This document shows positions 38,901 to 49,665 of a stretch of DNA of 64,000 bases, piece by piece. Within the stretch, counting starts at the first letter, position 1. The number at the start of each line of letters is the position of its first letter. The stretch spans positions 1,556,085 to 1,620,084 of the forward strand of contig CALYLW010000068.1 in the NCBI GenBank assembly GCA_944989445.1, read 5' to 3'. Below the pieces are notes generated by a model. That model was not told the origin of the DNA. It did no database searches and saw only the letters and a list, made by a program, of their open reading frames with translations. A program made the position numbers and the translations under genes. This DNA comes from Ampullaceana balthica. Taxonomy: Eukaryota > Mollusca > Gastropoda > Lymnaeidae.

Positions 38901-41900
38901 CGTCACAAGGGTTGGTGTCCCCCAGTGCAGTAGTTTATGGTGTCCCCCCAGTGCAGTAGTTTATGGTGTCCCCCAGTGCAGTAGTTTATGGTGTCCCCCA
39001 GTGCAGTAGTTTATGGTGTCCCCCAGTGCAGTAGTTTATGGTGTCCCCCAGTGCAGTAGTTTATGGTGTCCCCCAGTGCAGTAGTTTATGGTGTCCCCCA
39101 GTGCAGTAGTTTATGTTGTCCCCCAGTGCAGTAGTTTATGGTGTCCCCCAGTGCAGTAGTTTATGGTGTCCCCCAGTGCAGTAGTTTATGGTGTCCCCCA
39201 GTGCAGTAGTTTATGGTGTCCCCCAGTGCAGTAGTTTATGGTGACCCCAGTGCAGTAGTTTATGGTGTCCCCCCCTAACAACCTACCCCATAGACCCCCT
39301 CCGCGTCTGCCAGTGCCTAATAACTGGAGCATATAGAATTTTACACTTTGGTGTCACCCCTTGTGATGGTGTCCCCCGGTACGGTCCGCACCCCCCAGTG
39401 ACACCTCTGGACTATAGAGTTTTCCGTGTTTGGATCTTTTTAAAATTGAATAGTTGCTAGGCTAGGCAGAAATGTGCCCATTTTGCTTACTTTAATTGTG
39501 TTCATTAATAGAAACAATAACTCAAAAATGTAACAATACTCTATTTTGTAGTTTTCCCCTTTTGGCTACAGTAATTATGCCAGTTAATTTAAACAGAAAT
39601 AATCCTTTCTTGTGATATTAACATGCTTGAAGAAGATGAAAAAAGTGTTTGATTAAAAAAAACAACTCCTTAATATCAACTCGTGGCATCTGCTTCATTG
39701 TTTGCCGAAAAAACTTTGGATCGATTTTTCCACTTCCCTGTATGCTAGCGAGCTGAAATGTTGTAGGCAGACTCGTGCCGACAATAAACATGATTTATCA
39801 AAATTTCAGATCAATCAAATGTTTTGTAATTAAATTAATGAATTTTTAGATTATCTCTATGTAGCATGTTAATTTTTTGTGCTAGAGTGTTGGGTTTCGT
39901 ATTATATTGAACAACCTTTTTAATACTTTCCTGTTGCGCGGTGCGTATTATATTAACAATACTTTTTAAAAATATATTCCGGATTTGTAAATGTTTATGC
40001 AAATCTGTCACGCGGTGCGCATTATATTAAACATGTTTTTATAACCCCTTTTCTGTGATCAAATCGAGCTGAAATTTAGCAGGCAGACAGTAGTGTTTTT
40101 TTAAAAAATATAAATCCTTTATATATGAGAAATAACAAAATTTTGGATTTTTGGATTGTCGTGCGATGCGTATAATAATGAACATACTTTTAGTTAAGTC
40201 TCGTAAATAAAGGATTTATAGTCCAAAACTTTGCCTTTTACGAGTTTCTTTTATTTACCATTGTGTTGATGATATAATATGCTAGGGAAAGAGTGCCCAG
40301 CATTGGAAGAAATTTGGTGTTAGGTTTTTAAATGATAGTTGATAATTATAATTATTTCAAATATAATTTTCATCTTAATTTTCATGGATCCTCACCTTCA
40401 CTGCTGAGATTAGTCACCAAATTTGGAATAACTGAAACAATTCAAATAAACATTAGAATTCCATGAACTACTGAAATCTTTCATTCGCTTATCTAAATTC
40501 ATCTATAGGCCTATTACCAGTTTGAAGGAAGCATCTATTAAAAATTTTATTGTAATATGAAAGGCTACAAACAAATTCATAAGATTATAGATTATTTTAT
40601 AATGGACCAAAGTTACACATTACAAGTATCACAGCCGGATACTTGAAAAAAGAATAACTACGACGTTGTCAAATATTTCAAACTTATGTTTATAATTGTA
40701 TTAAGATTTTAAAAATGAAATTAAAATGTATTTTACCACATTTATTGACATTCATCCTGGCTTCTTCTGCTGTAATTAATTGCTTGTTCTTTAAGGTCAA
40801 AAAGAAAGAGTGAAAGTTTAAAGTTTAAGATACACATGAATTGCAATTTTAAAGCTCAGTCCCCCTTCCTCAGGGGGGGGGATTTTTAAATACTATTTCA
40901 GTAGTTGAGATTAGATAATGATAAATGACAACATTATGAACTAAGCAGCTCATTACCACTAACACTAAAGAAGGTACTTTGCTTAACTTATAGTTAAGTT
41001 GGAAAATTATACACATTTACTTTTTTGATGTATTAAAAGAAATTATATCAAGGCGTTAAAAAGAACAAGCAAAGGATTGGAAATTTTGGCTAAAATTCTT
41101 TTGATCTATTTTAAAAGCAGGCTATTTCTTCAAATTGGACATTGTAAAATTATATTATTAAATTTATTAACTGAGAGTGTAAAAATTAATTGCTTCTATT
41201 AAACATACCTCATTCTTGGTTATAGAGCACTCTCGCACACTCATACGACAGTCAATAAAGTCAGACAAATCTCTGTACACAGTAGATATGAAGAAATAAA
41301 ATATTAAGACTTCTCTAAATATTCACCAAAATCAGATCTATCCCTAATCAGCTAGAAAATATATAATATTTAAATGTTAGAGGCAGTTGAACAATTGAAA
41401 ATATATGTCATTATAAAAGTACATTACTTAATTTTAAAGAGTAGTTATTGGTAGTTATTAGTAGTTATTAGTAGTTATCTTATCTTATCTTATCTATACA
41501 GACGCTCCTTCTATGCAGAAGATAGTTGCGTCCACAGACCATGACAGATGATCTGTTGGCAAGTGATGCAGCATTCACAGGCCACGGCTTTATGGGTTCC
41601 ACGCATTACCCAGCCGCCTAACTACATGTAGTGTTAGGTACCCATTCGGAGCGGGGTGACTCAGGGACGCCCTAGGCCCCGGGAACAAACCCTTGCCTTC
41701 ACACGGATTCGAACCCGTGACCATCGGTACGACAGTTCAGTGCGCTGCCACTCGACCACCGCGTCCCTACTAGTTATTAGTAGTTATTAGTAGTTATTAT
41801 AAATTATTGAATTTCAAAGCTCATTGGTTTAATTTCTCCATTATTCATTTATTTGAAAAAGGACAATTAACGTCAATGTAAAATTACTTACTTGCAAAGT

Positions 41901-44900
41901 TTTTCATCTGCCACATTAACCTCTTCGTTAAGATCTGCATTATCCATTAACTTCTTCACATATTGAAACAGACAAGTTTCTAAGCCTGCCTTACATGCTG
42001 GGGTCATTAAGAATAACGATTGAACTTTAAAAAATACTATTTTTTTACTATTGGATGTTGAATAAATTATTTAACAAATTACAAAAAAATGATTTTGCAG
42101 GTAACTGTTTAAATGCATAGCTCAGGTTATAACATATTATCATTGGTATCGTATATTGTTATCAAATTATCAATATTATCAGTTTATATAAGTGTGTGTG
42201 TGTATATATATATACACACACTTATACACATACATACATACATACAGTATACATATATATATATATACATACAATTATATCATTGACTTTACTTTAAAAA
42301 AAAACCTTTTATTGAGTTAAACTCGTTCTCGAGATAGTTTTTAAAAATATTTTTATATAACTCTCTTTACCTCAAATACATAAAAGATTAAAATTACTTT
42401 CTTTGCTACCGTACTTACTGTCCGTTTCTGAAAAAGAGAAGAAATATCACACATATTTAATAGTTTCATTTTAAAGACAACTCACACACAAATCATGTAG
42501 TATAATAAGGAAATTTACTTAAACTGAAAACAATACTGAACGTAAAATAATGAAATATTTCAAACGAAATGAAATCCTAAGAAACATTGTCATTTTATAT
42601 TTAATAGAATAATTTTTATTTTTAATCATAAAACACATCTACCCCCTTCCCTTTTGTTATGATCTAAATCAGACTGTTATAGACTATAGACCAACGAAAA
42701 AATATGACATCATTGGAATGTTTGAAGAACCTTTATTTATTATTTATGCTAAAGTAACTTACAAATAATACTGTACAAATTTAAACCTTGTACACATAGA
42801 CCTTTCTTTAATTGATGACTTTTAAGAAAGCAACTGAAGTGTGGCATAGTAGGCTATGTAGTTTTTATGATAACATTTTATAACATCTCATTCACTATCG
42901 ACCGATGTTTTGAAGAAAAAATTTCTATTTTAAATTAATTCAAAAGATTTTAACTTGAAGGATTTTGAATTTAATACCATAGGTTGAGTGAAAATAAAAA
43001 GAATAATCCAATTGAAAGGTCGGCTCTTGGCACTCTTGCCATTTCAAAATAATTGCAACTGCCAACTGCTCTTAAATATTTCAAAAGGCTAAAAATTATC
43101 CGATATAATCTTTGGGATATAATATTGAAATAACAATACCAATAAAAATAACAATATATAATATATGTTCATAAATATACTTACCCATAGGATAAAAAAT
43201 GCTAAGCAGGTCTGAAACAAAACAAAAAGGTCTATTTCAGTTTTAGAACAATAAAAAGAAACTATTTTTTTAGCTCTTTTCTAAACCTGTCATTTTCTAA
43301 ATCGATCCTTTCGCAAATTCCTTTCTTCGTTTTCGATAGTTTTTTTTAAAATTAGCCATAAAATTTGATTTTCAACAATACTGTCACTCTCGCCTTCAAT
43401 TAACATCATCTGCACATTCATTATAATAGATTTCTGCAGAACTATTTTTAGTACGGAAAAAAAAATGTTTTTTTGTATTGCATATAGATCTATACCAAAC
43501 ACATTTCTAACTGTAATGATGTTTGTTTCTTCTTTCTTTCGCTCTCCAGCTATTGAAATAATAAAACTTTATTCATTTGACTTACTCATGAAATATGACA
43601 AGGTCACTATGAAACGACTCATCCCGTCAACACAATTTTCCAAACAATTCTTCGACCCTTTGTCTTTTCTTTCTTCTTCCCATATTTACCATAGACAAGT
43701 TCTTGTTTTGTTACAAATACTACATTTCATAACGACCACCCATTGGACCCAAACAGTGAAAATTGATCTCACTGTTACCATAATTGAAACATTTCGTTCT
43801 TTAAGTAGTGTCGAAAGTGTGGCTAACAATATTTTTTTTAAAAATTAGACTTTAACAGTGAGACAACACAAAGGAAATCTAACACAACCCTCAGATATAC
43901 ATAGGAATAAAAACACTTTTCTTATTCCATATGCAAGAACATATTCGGTACCTGTTCGGAATTTGGACTTGGAACGGGTTGCCTTAAAGAAACCAGGAAA
44001 ACCAACACTCTGCCAAAATTTAAAACTCTAATAAAAATGCAAGACTAGACATAAACCATGGATAAGTGTATGATGCAATAATCTAAGTATAGATGGAGCA
44101 TCCATAATAGATAAGATATGATAAGATGAGACAAAATGGGTGCAAATAAATATCGTTTCTTTTCTGGATCAGGAAAAAGATTATTTTAGCGCCCTTTTTT
44201 TTATTTTTGCTTATCTTATCTTATCTGTTACAGATATGTTTAGATGTCATCCTGGGCACAATTTTTCGTGCAATTTAGAGGCGCAAGAAGAATGGGGGAG
44301 TGGTCATCCAGCACCATAGGTCATTTTCGTAGGTGTTTTTTGTAAATGGCAGATATTTCAACTAACTTGGCGAGGTGGTAAAACAAATCTTCGCCCCACT
44401 CTCAGATTACACTCTCAGATTACACCAACAGTTTACTACCCACTGGCCCCGTCACAAGAAAAAAGTGTACATTTACCACAGTCCGTAACATTGTGATCTA
44501 GTAGTGTGACTTCAGCCCTGGTGTAGAAGATGTGAAAGTTGACATCTGTCAGACATCCTGAAGATTTGAGGCACATCAAGGCATCTGTCACATTCCTGTG
44601 GATATTGGTTGGTGGGGGGGGGGTAGTTAATGGATTCTTTGGTGATATCGTGACCGGCGTTAATTAGAGTTCATCGACTGAAATCCCATTTAAAGTACTC
44701 TGCACTGAGAAGATAATTATCGCGGTGTAGTCCCTTTGTTTGGGAAAGTGATTGAATCTTGACAGCCATGCATTTCATTACATCATCTTTTAAAATCTAC
44801 CGGCATTCTTATCATGGGAAAAGGAAGACGAACATTACCCACACTTTTATGTAGGTATCATAATTCTGTTTTACAAACAAGTTAATGGAAAAAATAATTG

Positions 44901-47549
44901 GTAGCCGGTAACACAAAACAGATTTGAGTGTCATAAAGTTTTCATATAGGATGACATATATAAACATTTATTACTCTAACAAAAATATTAAATAAATAAA
45001 GCTAAAAACGTATTTTATCCTCTTCTGTACTAATGCGTTTACCAGAATGCAATGCACCTACAAATTCCCCAGAGCCATCGTCTCCAAGACTTTTTAAATA
45101 GCAAATATTTAATCCAGGAACATCTTTAATCAAGTTTAGATAAAAAAAATTTGACAGGTTTTGACTCGCATTTGATAACAATTAACATTCAGAAAAAAAA
45201 TCAATACAAAGTTTTCGTGAACACTTATTTATGCAGTTTCCTGTTTGTTTTAACCGTTTAAAAATTATTTTAAAGAAACTCATGGAGTCTCATGAAATTC
45301 AGTTTCAAACGATCTGAGTCTGAGAAGACTTTTGATGTAAAAATTTCTGCAAGTCTCAAAGTTACATTTGATGCACTGCGTCACGGATAGGACGCAATAA
45401 TCTTCTGTATAGAAGGAGCGTCTGTAAACAGATAAGATAAGATATTATAAACTAGACAGTATCGCTAGACAGTATCGCTAGATTGGGATGCTTGATCCAT
45501 CAGCTTTCGAGTTCAAATGGCGCCATTTAGAGTGTCGATATCAACCGTTCAATCAGAGTATCGATATCAACCGTTTATTGCGTTAACTCAGAAAATGGAA
45601 AGAAAGTTGAAAGCTATGTAGACGTTGTATGAGCGGAGTAATTAAATCACCAATACCTCTATGTACAAGTAATTAAATCACCAATACCTCTATGTACAAG
45701 TAATTAAATCACCAATACCTCTATGTACAAGTAATTAAATCACCAATACCTCTATGTACAAGTAATTAAATCACCAATACCTCCATGTACAAGTAATTAA
45801 ATCACCAATACCTCTATGTACAAGTAATTAAATCACCAACACCTCTATGTACAAGTAATTAAATCACCAATACCTCTATGTACAAGTAATTAAATCACCA
45901 ATACCTCTATGTACAAGTAATTAAATCACCAATACCTCTATGTACAAGTAATTAAATCACCAATACCTCTATGTACAAGTAATTAAATCACCAATACCTC
46001 CATGTACAAGTAATTAAATCACCAATACCTCTATGTACAAGTAATTAAATCACCAATACCTCTATGTACAAGTAATTAAATCACCAATACCTCTATGTAC
46101 AAGTAATTAAATCACCAATACCTCTATGTACAAGTAATTAAATCACCAATACCTCTATGTACAAGTAATTAAATCACCAATACCTCTATGTACAAGTAAT
46201 TAAATCACCAATACCTCCATGTACAAGTAATTAAATCACCAATACCTCTATGTACAAGTAATTAAATCACCAATACCTCTATGTACAAGTAATTAAATCA
46301 CCAATACCTCTATGTACAAGTAATTAAATCACCAATACCTCTATGTACAAGTAATTAAATCACCAATACCTCTATGTACAAGTAATTAAATCACCAATAC
46401 CTCTATGTACAAGTAATTAAATCACCAATACCTCTATGTACAAGTAATTAAATCACCAATACCTCTATGTACAAGTAATTAAATCACCAATACCTCTATG
46501 TACAAGTAATTAAATCACCAATACCTCTATGTACAAGTAATTAAATCACCAATACCTCCATGTACAAGTAATTAAATCACCAATACCTCTATGTACAAGT
46601 AATTAAATCACCGATACCTCTATGTACAAGTAATTAAATCCACCAATACCTTTATGTACAAGTAATTAAATCACCAATACCTCTATGTACACGTAATTAA
46701 ATCCACCAATATCTCCATTTACAAGTCATTAAATCCACTAATACCTCCATGTACACGTAATTAAATCCACCAATACCTCCATATACAAGTCATTAAATCC
46801 ACCAATATTTCTATGTACAAGTTACAGAAAGTCATGAACTTTTTTTTTATTGTTCATTTCCTTTTCTTTTTCGATACGATTGTTTTGGGTTTGTATTTAT
46901 TTATTTTTTGTGTCTTATCTTCTTTCCCTTAGGTACGATCTTTTTAGTGTGTAAAAAAAGTCAAATTTTTGTATTTTTTCCATTTACCTTATGGTTGGCG
47001 AAAATTTTCTTTTACAATCTCTCTCTCCCCATCCCCGGATCCATACATTCCTACAATTATATTTACCCCCCTCGAAAGTGAAACATTTATAATAAAAAAA
47101 TATGAATCATTATGAAGTAAGAGTAACTAAAATAATTCTCTGGTTTTTACCGCTTTTGTGTTTTATCTGAAACTACACAAAGTTTCAGATAAAACAACAA
47201 CAAAGTCAAAGTTATAACCAAGATATTTGATGGAGTTGATCTGGGTTGATGAATCCACAACTAACACATCACATGGTATTGGCTTTATCTAACACTTCAC
47301 TTTAGTTAGTATTACATTTATATAAGTTCCCAAAGTAATGAATACTAGCGTCATTGTGTAAGTGTAGAAGTTAAAATTGTATCAATTAAAGATGTGTTTG
47401 AGTTCCTTTTACGTGACAACACGTTCTTATGTTGTAGATATTCCCTGTCAAGTGTTAAGTTACTTACTGGCATTTCTCAGTGTCGTTGGACTCGGGAATG
47501 AAAGCTTCTGACAATCTTAGCTGGCACTCGTTGGTTACATTGGTGCATC
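32870..47549 (-). CDS. Secreted or surface six-cysteine-repeat protein (at least 16 exons, 5' end not found)
   Basis: Not a family I can name. The spliced product has four repeats of the pattern C-x6-C-L, about 20-25 residues, C, 8 residues, C-x5/6-C, 14-22 residues, C. Linkers between repeats are encoded by exons of 9-36 nt. It ends with GKKIAQNTILIIFVFVISKV and ALNPEYL-stop, a hydrophobic tail that could be a GPI signal or membrane segment. Sequons (NVT, NDT, NLS, NGT) support the secretory route. All borders are GT-AG and phases fit from 44584 down to the stop. The exon at 47468-47549 does not join 44584 in phase, so a short exon is missing, as is the signal-peptide exon. Confidence 0.75.
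33239..33290 (-). CDS. Six-cysteine gene: repeat 4, third exon
   Basis: Acceptor TATTTTAG|CTG and donor TGTG|GTGGGT. Encodes LKGIIGVEKSRLQISQC, the last cysteine of repeat 4. Confidence 0.72.
34190..34253 (-). CDS. Six-cysteine gene: repeat 4, second exon
   Basis: Acceptor GTTTCAG|A and donor CAG|GTTAGA. Encodes DLNTFIKCHQDMNKCTYDLN then Q. Confidence 0.78.
34971..35067 (-). CDS. Six-cysteine gene: repeat 4, first exon
   Basis: Acceptor TTTAAAG|CT and donor GCTT|GTGAGT. Encodes CKEGHQNCLYIYVDNLRTRE then QSNLC. Confidence 0.78.
35411..35428 (-). CDS. Six-cysteine gene: 18-nt microexon
   Basis: TTTTTTCAG|TG then GATGATG|GTAGGT. Encodes (V)KPGDD just before repeat 4. It is phase-symmetric, so it could be skipped without a frameshift. 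Confidence 0.6.
35697..35720 (-). CDS. Six-cysteine gene: 24-nt linker exon
   Basis: Acceptor TCCCCAG|AA and donor TTTG|GTAAGT. Encodes (Q)TSDLFPF, parallel to LLSIFYPM. Confidence 0.65.
35909..36093. mobile_element. Short hAT-type MITE
   Basis: CAGCCGGTCTTAG at the left and CTAAGACCAGACCTGGCTG at the right are inverted ends of a GGGGCC-rich element. No clear target duplication. Confidence 0.45.
36098..37224 (+). pseudogene. hAT transposase C-terminus relic, with its 3' end split by a LINE
   Basis: About 36130-36400 encodes, with frameshifts, the hAT dimerisation motif (IAISVSSCERSN, then LRSTMSDLR-like and LAILSIEQDIT-like pieces). The element seems to end at CCATAAATGACGCCCCTG, since removing the LINE at 36770-37208 rejoins GGGGCCACCC to ATAAATGACGCCCCTG. 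The left end is not seen. Confidence 0.55.
36770..37208 (+). mobile_element. 5'-truncated LINE copy (C-terminal reverse transcriptase end and 3' tail)
   Basis: The plus strand encodes QKRAARFITGEYSKLTRITP, then IYKAINSNLEIQHKDN, SFFPSGIRAWNGLPEEIRK and a stop near 37128, the conserved end of a LINE ORF2. The 3' tail is CTTCTGTATAGAAGGAGCGT then ATAAG repeats. Flanked by ATAAATGA (36762-36769 and 37209-37216). Confidence 0.82.
37283..37392 (-). CDS. Six-cysteine gene: repeat 3, second exon
   Basis: Acceptor TTTTTAAG|G and donor TGCC|GTAAGT. Encodes KTREAINCSIELHCLSEVEL and then LNGTSC. A LINE insertion ends only about 75 bp from its donor. Confidence 0.75.
37393..38173. other. Intron of the six-cysteine gene; nothing recognised
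   Basis: AT-rich, no repeat or exon-like block seen. Confidence 0.35.
38174..38240 (-). CDS. Six-cysteine gene: repeat 3, first exon
   Basis: Acceptor ATTCCAG|AA and donor GCAT|GTAAGC. Encodes ECSQAYKQCLTVDDTANAVT then LC. Confidence 0.78.
38895..39409. mobile_element. hAT-type MITE containing a minisatellite
   Basis: Ends CAGAGGCGTCAC and GTGACACCTCTG are inverted repeats, flanked by GACTGTAG (38887-38894) and GACTATAG (39410-39417), 7 of 8 identical. Inside is a 25-bp array. Confidence 0.78.
38915..39268. repeat. 25-bp minisatellite, about 14 copies
   Basis: Unit CCAGTGCAGTAGTTTATGG then TGTCCC. Steps of 25 bp with rare indels (an extra C near 38946). Confidence 0.93.
39665..40255. repeat. 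Second copy of the GTGCGTATTATATTGA dispersed element
   Basis: TATCAACTCGTGGCATCTGC, then GCTAGCGAGCTGAAATG, several GTGCGTATTATATT blocks, and the end AAAGGATTTATAGTCC, in the same order as 29550-30000. Confidence 0.55.
40396..40431 (-). CDS. Six-cysteine gene: 36-nt linker exon
   Basis: Acceptor GTTTCAG|TT and donor GAAG|GTGAGG. Encodes (V)IPNLVTNLSSE, with one sequon. Confidence 0.68.
40737..40788 (-). CDS. Six-cysteine gene: repeat 2, third exon
   Basis: Acceptor CTTAAAG|AAC and donor TGTG|GTAAAA. Encodes NKQLITAEEARMNVNKC. Same length (52 nt) and phases as 33239-33290. Confidence 0.75.
41209..41272 (-). CDS. Six-cysteine gene: repeat 2, second exon
   Basis: Acceptor GTACAG|A and donor GAG|GTATGT. 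Encodes DLSDFIDCRMSVRECSITK then NE; equals LDLNTFIKC in repeat 4 in position and length (64 nt each). Confidence 0.8.
41479..41768 (-). mobile_element. tRNA-derived SINE, best-preserved copy
   Basis: Reads on the minus strand: GGGACGCGGTGGTCGAGTGG (A box), GGTCACGGGTTCGAATCCG (B box), the GGGTACCTAAC body, CTTCTGCATAGAAGGAGCGT tail and four ATAAG units. It is inserted in a TAGTTATTAG-repeat patch, which hides the target duplication. Confidence 0.88.
41892..41997 (-). CDS. Six-cysteine gene: repeat 2, first exon
   Basis: Acceptor ACCCCAG|CA and donor GCAA|GTAAGT. Encodes CKAGLETCLFQYVKKLMDN then VADEKLC. Confidence 0.8.
42190..42272. repeat. (TG)n/(TA)n/(CATA)n microsatellite
   Basis: GTGTGTGTGTATATATATAT, then ACACAC and CATA runs; partly palindromic. 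Confidence 0.85.
42419..42427 (-). CDS. Six-cysteine gene: 9-nt microexon
   Basis: TTTTTCAG|AAACGGACA|GTAAGT. Contributes ETD between the linker and repeat 2. The neighbouring exons would also join in frame without it, so it could be alternative. Confidence 0.55.
43185..43211 (-). CDS. Six-cysteine gene: 27-nt linker exon
   Basis: Acceptor GTTTCAG|AC and donor ATGG|GTAAGT. Encodes (D)LLSIFYPM. Both splice sites are strong and the phases fit. Confidence 0.65.
43860..44130 (+). mobile_element. Decayed LINE 3' end
   Basis: Same family as 36770-37208 but with indels: CACAACCCTCAGATATACAT, TATGCAAGAACAT, CTCTAATAAAAATGCAAGAC, then a degenerate tail (AATCTAAGTATAGATGGAGC, GATAAGATATGATAAGATGA). 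A short reverse-oriented tail piece (CTTATCTTATCTTATCTG) follows at about 44211. Confidence 0.75.
44477..44584 (-). CDS. Six-cysteine gene: repeat 1, second half
   Basis: Acceptor GTGACAG|AT and donor TGTG|GTAAAT. Encodes ALMCLKSSGCLTDVNFHIF then NVTDC. Both halves of the later part of the repeat are fused in one exon, as in repeat 3. Confidence 0.75.
45385..45443 (+). mobile_element. LINE/SINE 3' tail fragment
   Basis: ATAGGACGCAATAATCTTCT, GAAGGAGCGTCTG and GATAAGATAAGATA, the shared tail without any body. Confidence 0.8.
45636..46820. repeat. 31-bp minisatellite, about 38 copies
   Basis: Unit AAGTAATTAAATCACCAAT then ACCTCTATGTAC. The right-hand copies (after 46600) are more diverged. 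It lies in the large intron between 44584 and 47468 of the six-cysteine gene. Confidence 0.95.
47468..47549 (-). CDS. Six-cysteine gene: repeat 1, first half
   Basis: Acceptor TTACCAG|GA and donor GCCA|GTAAGT. Encodes CTNVTNECQLRLSEAF then NDTEKC. C-x6-C matches the start of the other repeats. Two sequons. Confidence 0.72.
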
Positions 47550-48512
47550 CTGGTAACAAAAGAAACAAACATTTTGAGTTGTCTTAAATACTGTTAAACG
47601 ACTTTTTTTGAGTGCAGTAGCACTTAAAAACTATATAGAATTATTATTTTTTAGGGACTTGTCAGACAGTGTTGCCCGGGACACCGTCTTTTAAGTTATA
47701 TAATTAACAAGCGAATAACATATCTCCTAACTATTGTAAGAGGCATACGTGAGTCATAGCAAAGTAAATCTTAGTTAAAAACTGAAAGAAAACTTTCAAT
47801 GGGTTTTTTCATACTGTGCACATCAGCCACATCTGACTATGCGTTTGTCTAACAACCTAAAGTTATAATTTAATAAAAATAATTTTTATCGGCTTCATCG
47901 ACTTATTAATATTTGAAAATAAATATTGTAATAAATAGTGTTAAAAATTTCAATAAGTTTATTCCCATTTCCCGCCTTATGTCATTTTTCTGTCCCTTGA
48001 TAATTTGTTCGTTAAAAATACCTTTCTACCCTATGTGATGTACCTCTGGACATACAACCTTATCAACCCGATATGTTAGCTGGTGGCTGTGTCAGGATTT
48101 TAAAGTCACTTTGGGGAGGAGAGAGAGATGTGTCCACTAACGAGTGACCAATCTAAAGATTTAGACAAGGAGTCATTTTAAGTCTGATAAAATAACGATA
48201 ACTTTGTCATCATAATTATGTTAATGAAGAATGCGCATTGTGCCTTTCGCTTTAACCGACTATTATATGTTCTTTTTGAAATAGCAGAGAACTTCGTTTT
48301 CTTGACAACATTTTATAGATTGTAACTATTAAATTGGATTAATATACGGTTTAATTTGTTGAAGTAGTGTGTATTCCTTATTTAATTTTACACAATGACT
48401 AAAGTTTGTGCTTCCTTTATAATAACGAACTTATAAAAAATCACAAGACCAATAGACAAAATAAAATTTCCTCTGACTAAAGGAAGCTTTTCAGAAGTAT
48501 GGTCGTCCCATT
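47550..48512. other. Region upstream of the first exon found; nothing recognised
   Basis: May hold upstream exons or the promoter of the six-cysteine gene, but no signal-peptide exon could be identified. Confidence 0.3.
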
Positions 48513-48660
48513 GGGATCTACTTAACACGTACGCGTTGTTTATGGAGGTAACACTTAGATATTTTATAGTGGGATCTACTTAACACGTACGAGTTGTTTA
48601 TGGAGGTAACACTTAGATATTTTATAGTGGGATCTACTTAACACGTACGCGTTGTTTACG
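48513..48660. repeat. 58-bp tandem repeat, 2.5 copies
   Basis: GGGATCTACTTAACACGTAC then GTTGTTTATGGAGGTAACAC, starting at 48513, 48571 and 48629. Confidence 0.9.
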
Positions 48661-48872
48661 CGAATAATACTAATAAGACTAATACTAATAGCATTGCAAA
48701 GATTTGAATTAGAGATTTCCAATTTCTTTTTAATGCTTGGACTCGAAAAAATAACCAAATAAAAATAATAATAAATTGATAATTTATTTAGCGCTGTATT
48801 CGAGCAAGGCCGTACACAGCCCTTTTAAAGGGGAGTTCGCAAACTTGTCGCGAAGGCATTTCATGTTAAGAT

Positions 48873-49665
48873 AAGCAAACTTCTCATAACGAGCACCTCT
48901 CATAACGAGATTTTCACATAACGAGCACCATTTTTATGGAAAAAGTTGCTCCCTTCTCGAGCGAAGATTTGCATAACGAGGGACGCAGAAAGTTAAACTC
49001 CCTTTTCACTCGGTCTGTTAGCGTATTGTTTTCGTGTGTGATCAACCGATTTTACAAATATTGTATTAAGACAGTATTTGTAACTTTTTTATGTGCAAAG
49101 TTTAATAAACTGATAAATTATCTTCGAAAAAAACACAAGAAGACAATCATAAGAGAGAAAAAATAACTGTTGAAATGAAACGAAAAAACATTGAAAGCGA
49201 GAACAATGTTGCGAATCTAGCGCGCAACTACAATCGGACAACATCAACGATCTGCACTATTTTCAAGAACAATTAAAGGAGATGGATGCTTCAAATGGAG
49301 TGTCAAGAAGGTCTACGAAACGGTTACATCACATTTTCGTCAAATTTTGAAGCGTCTGCAAAAACAAATGTCTTTAACAATGTTCGAGTTAAAAAGCAAT
49401 AATTATTTGTCATAAATTCATATTTTTGTTTACGTTTTTGTTTGAAATCTAAATTGTATTCTAGTTTTTTCACTCTTTAACAATTCATAGGTGATTTTAT
49501 TTGAATAAATGTTAATACTTTGTTTTGAAAAATGAGTATTTTTTCAGCTTGGAACGGATTACCGTATTTTACATTGATTTATATGGGAAAATTGTTTCGT
49601 ATAACTAGTGTTTCGCTTAAGGAGTAGTTCTCTGGAACGAATGAATCTGGTTATGAGATGTTTGA
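48873..49665 (+). mobile_element. Tigger/pogo-type transposon relic
   Basis: The right end, inverted, reads CAGTCAAACATCTCATAACC; the left end has AGCAAACTTCTCATAACGAG, a related terminus. The interior plus strand (about 49170-49350) encodes EMKRKNIESENNVANLARNY then STICTIFKN, the helix-turn-helix of Tigger/CENP-B-like transposases, then a frameshift and MDASNGVSRRS. The catalytic domain is absent. Confidence 0.65.

Noticed and set aside
43465..43848. 127-codon plus-strand frame
   Set aside because: No domain, no splice context and low-complexity residues; probably chance in an intron of the minus-strand gene.
45636..46820. Regular array considered as a CRISPR
   Set aside because: No unique spacers between the 31-bp units; it is a simple minisatellite in a eukaryotic intron.
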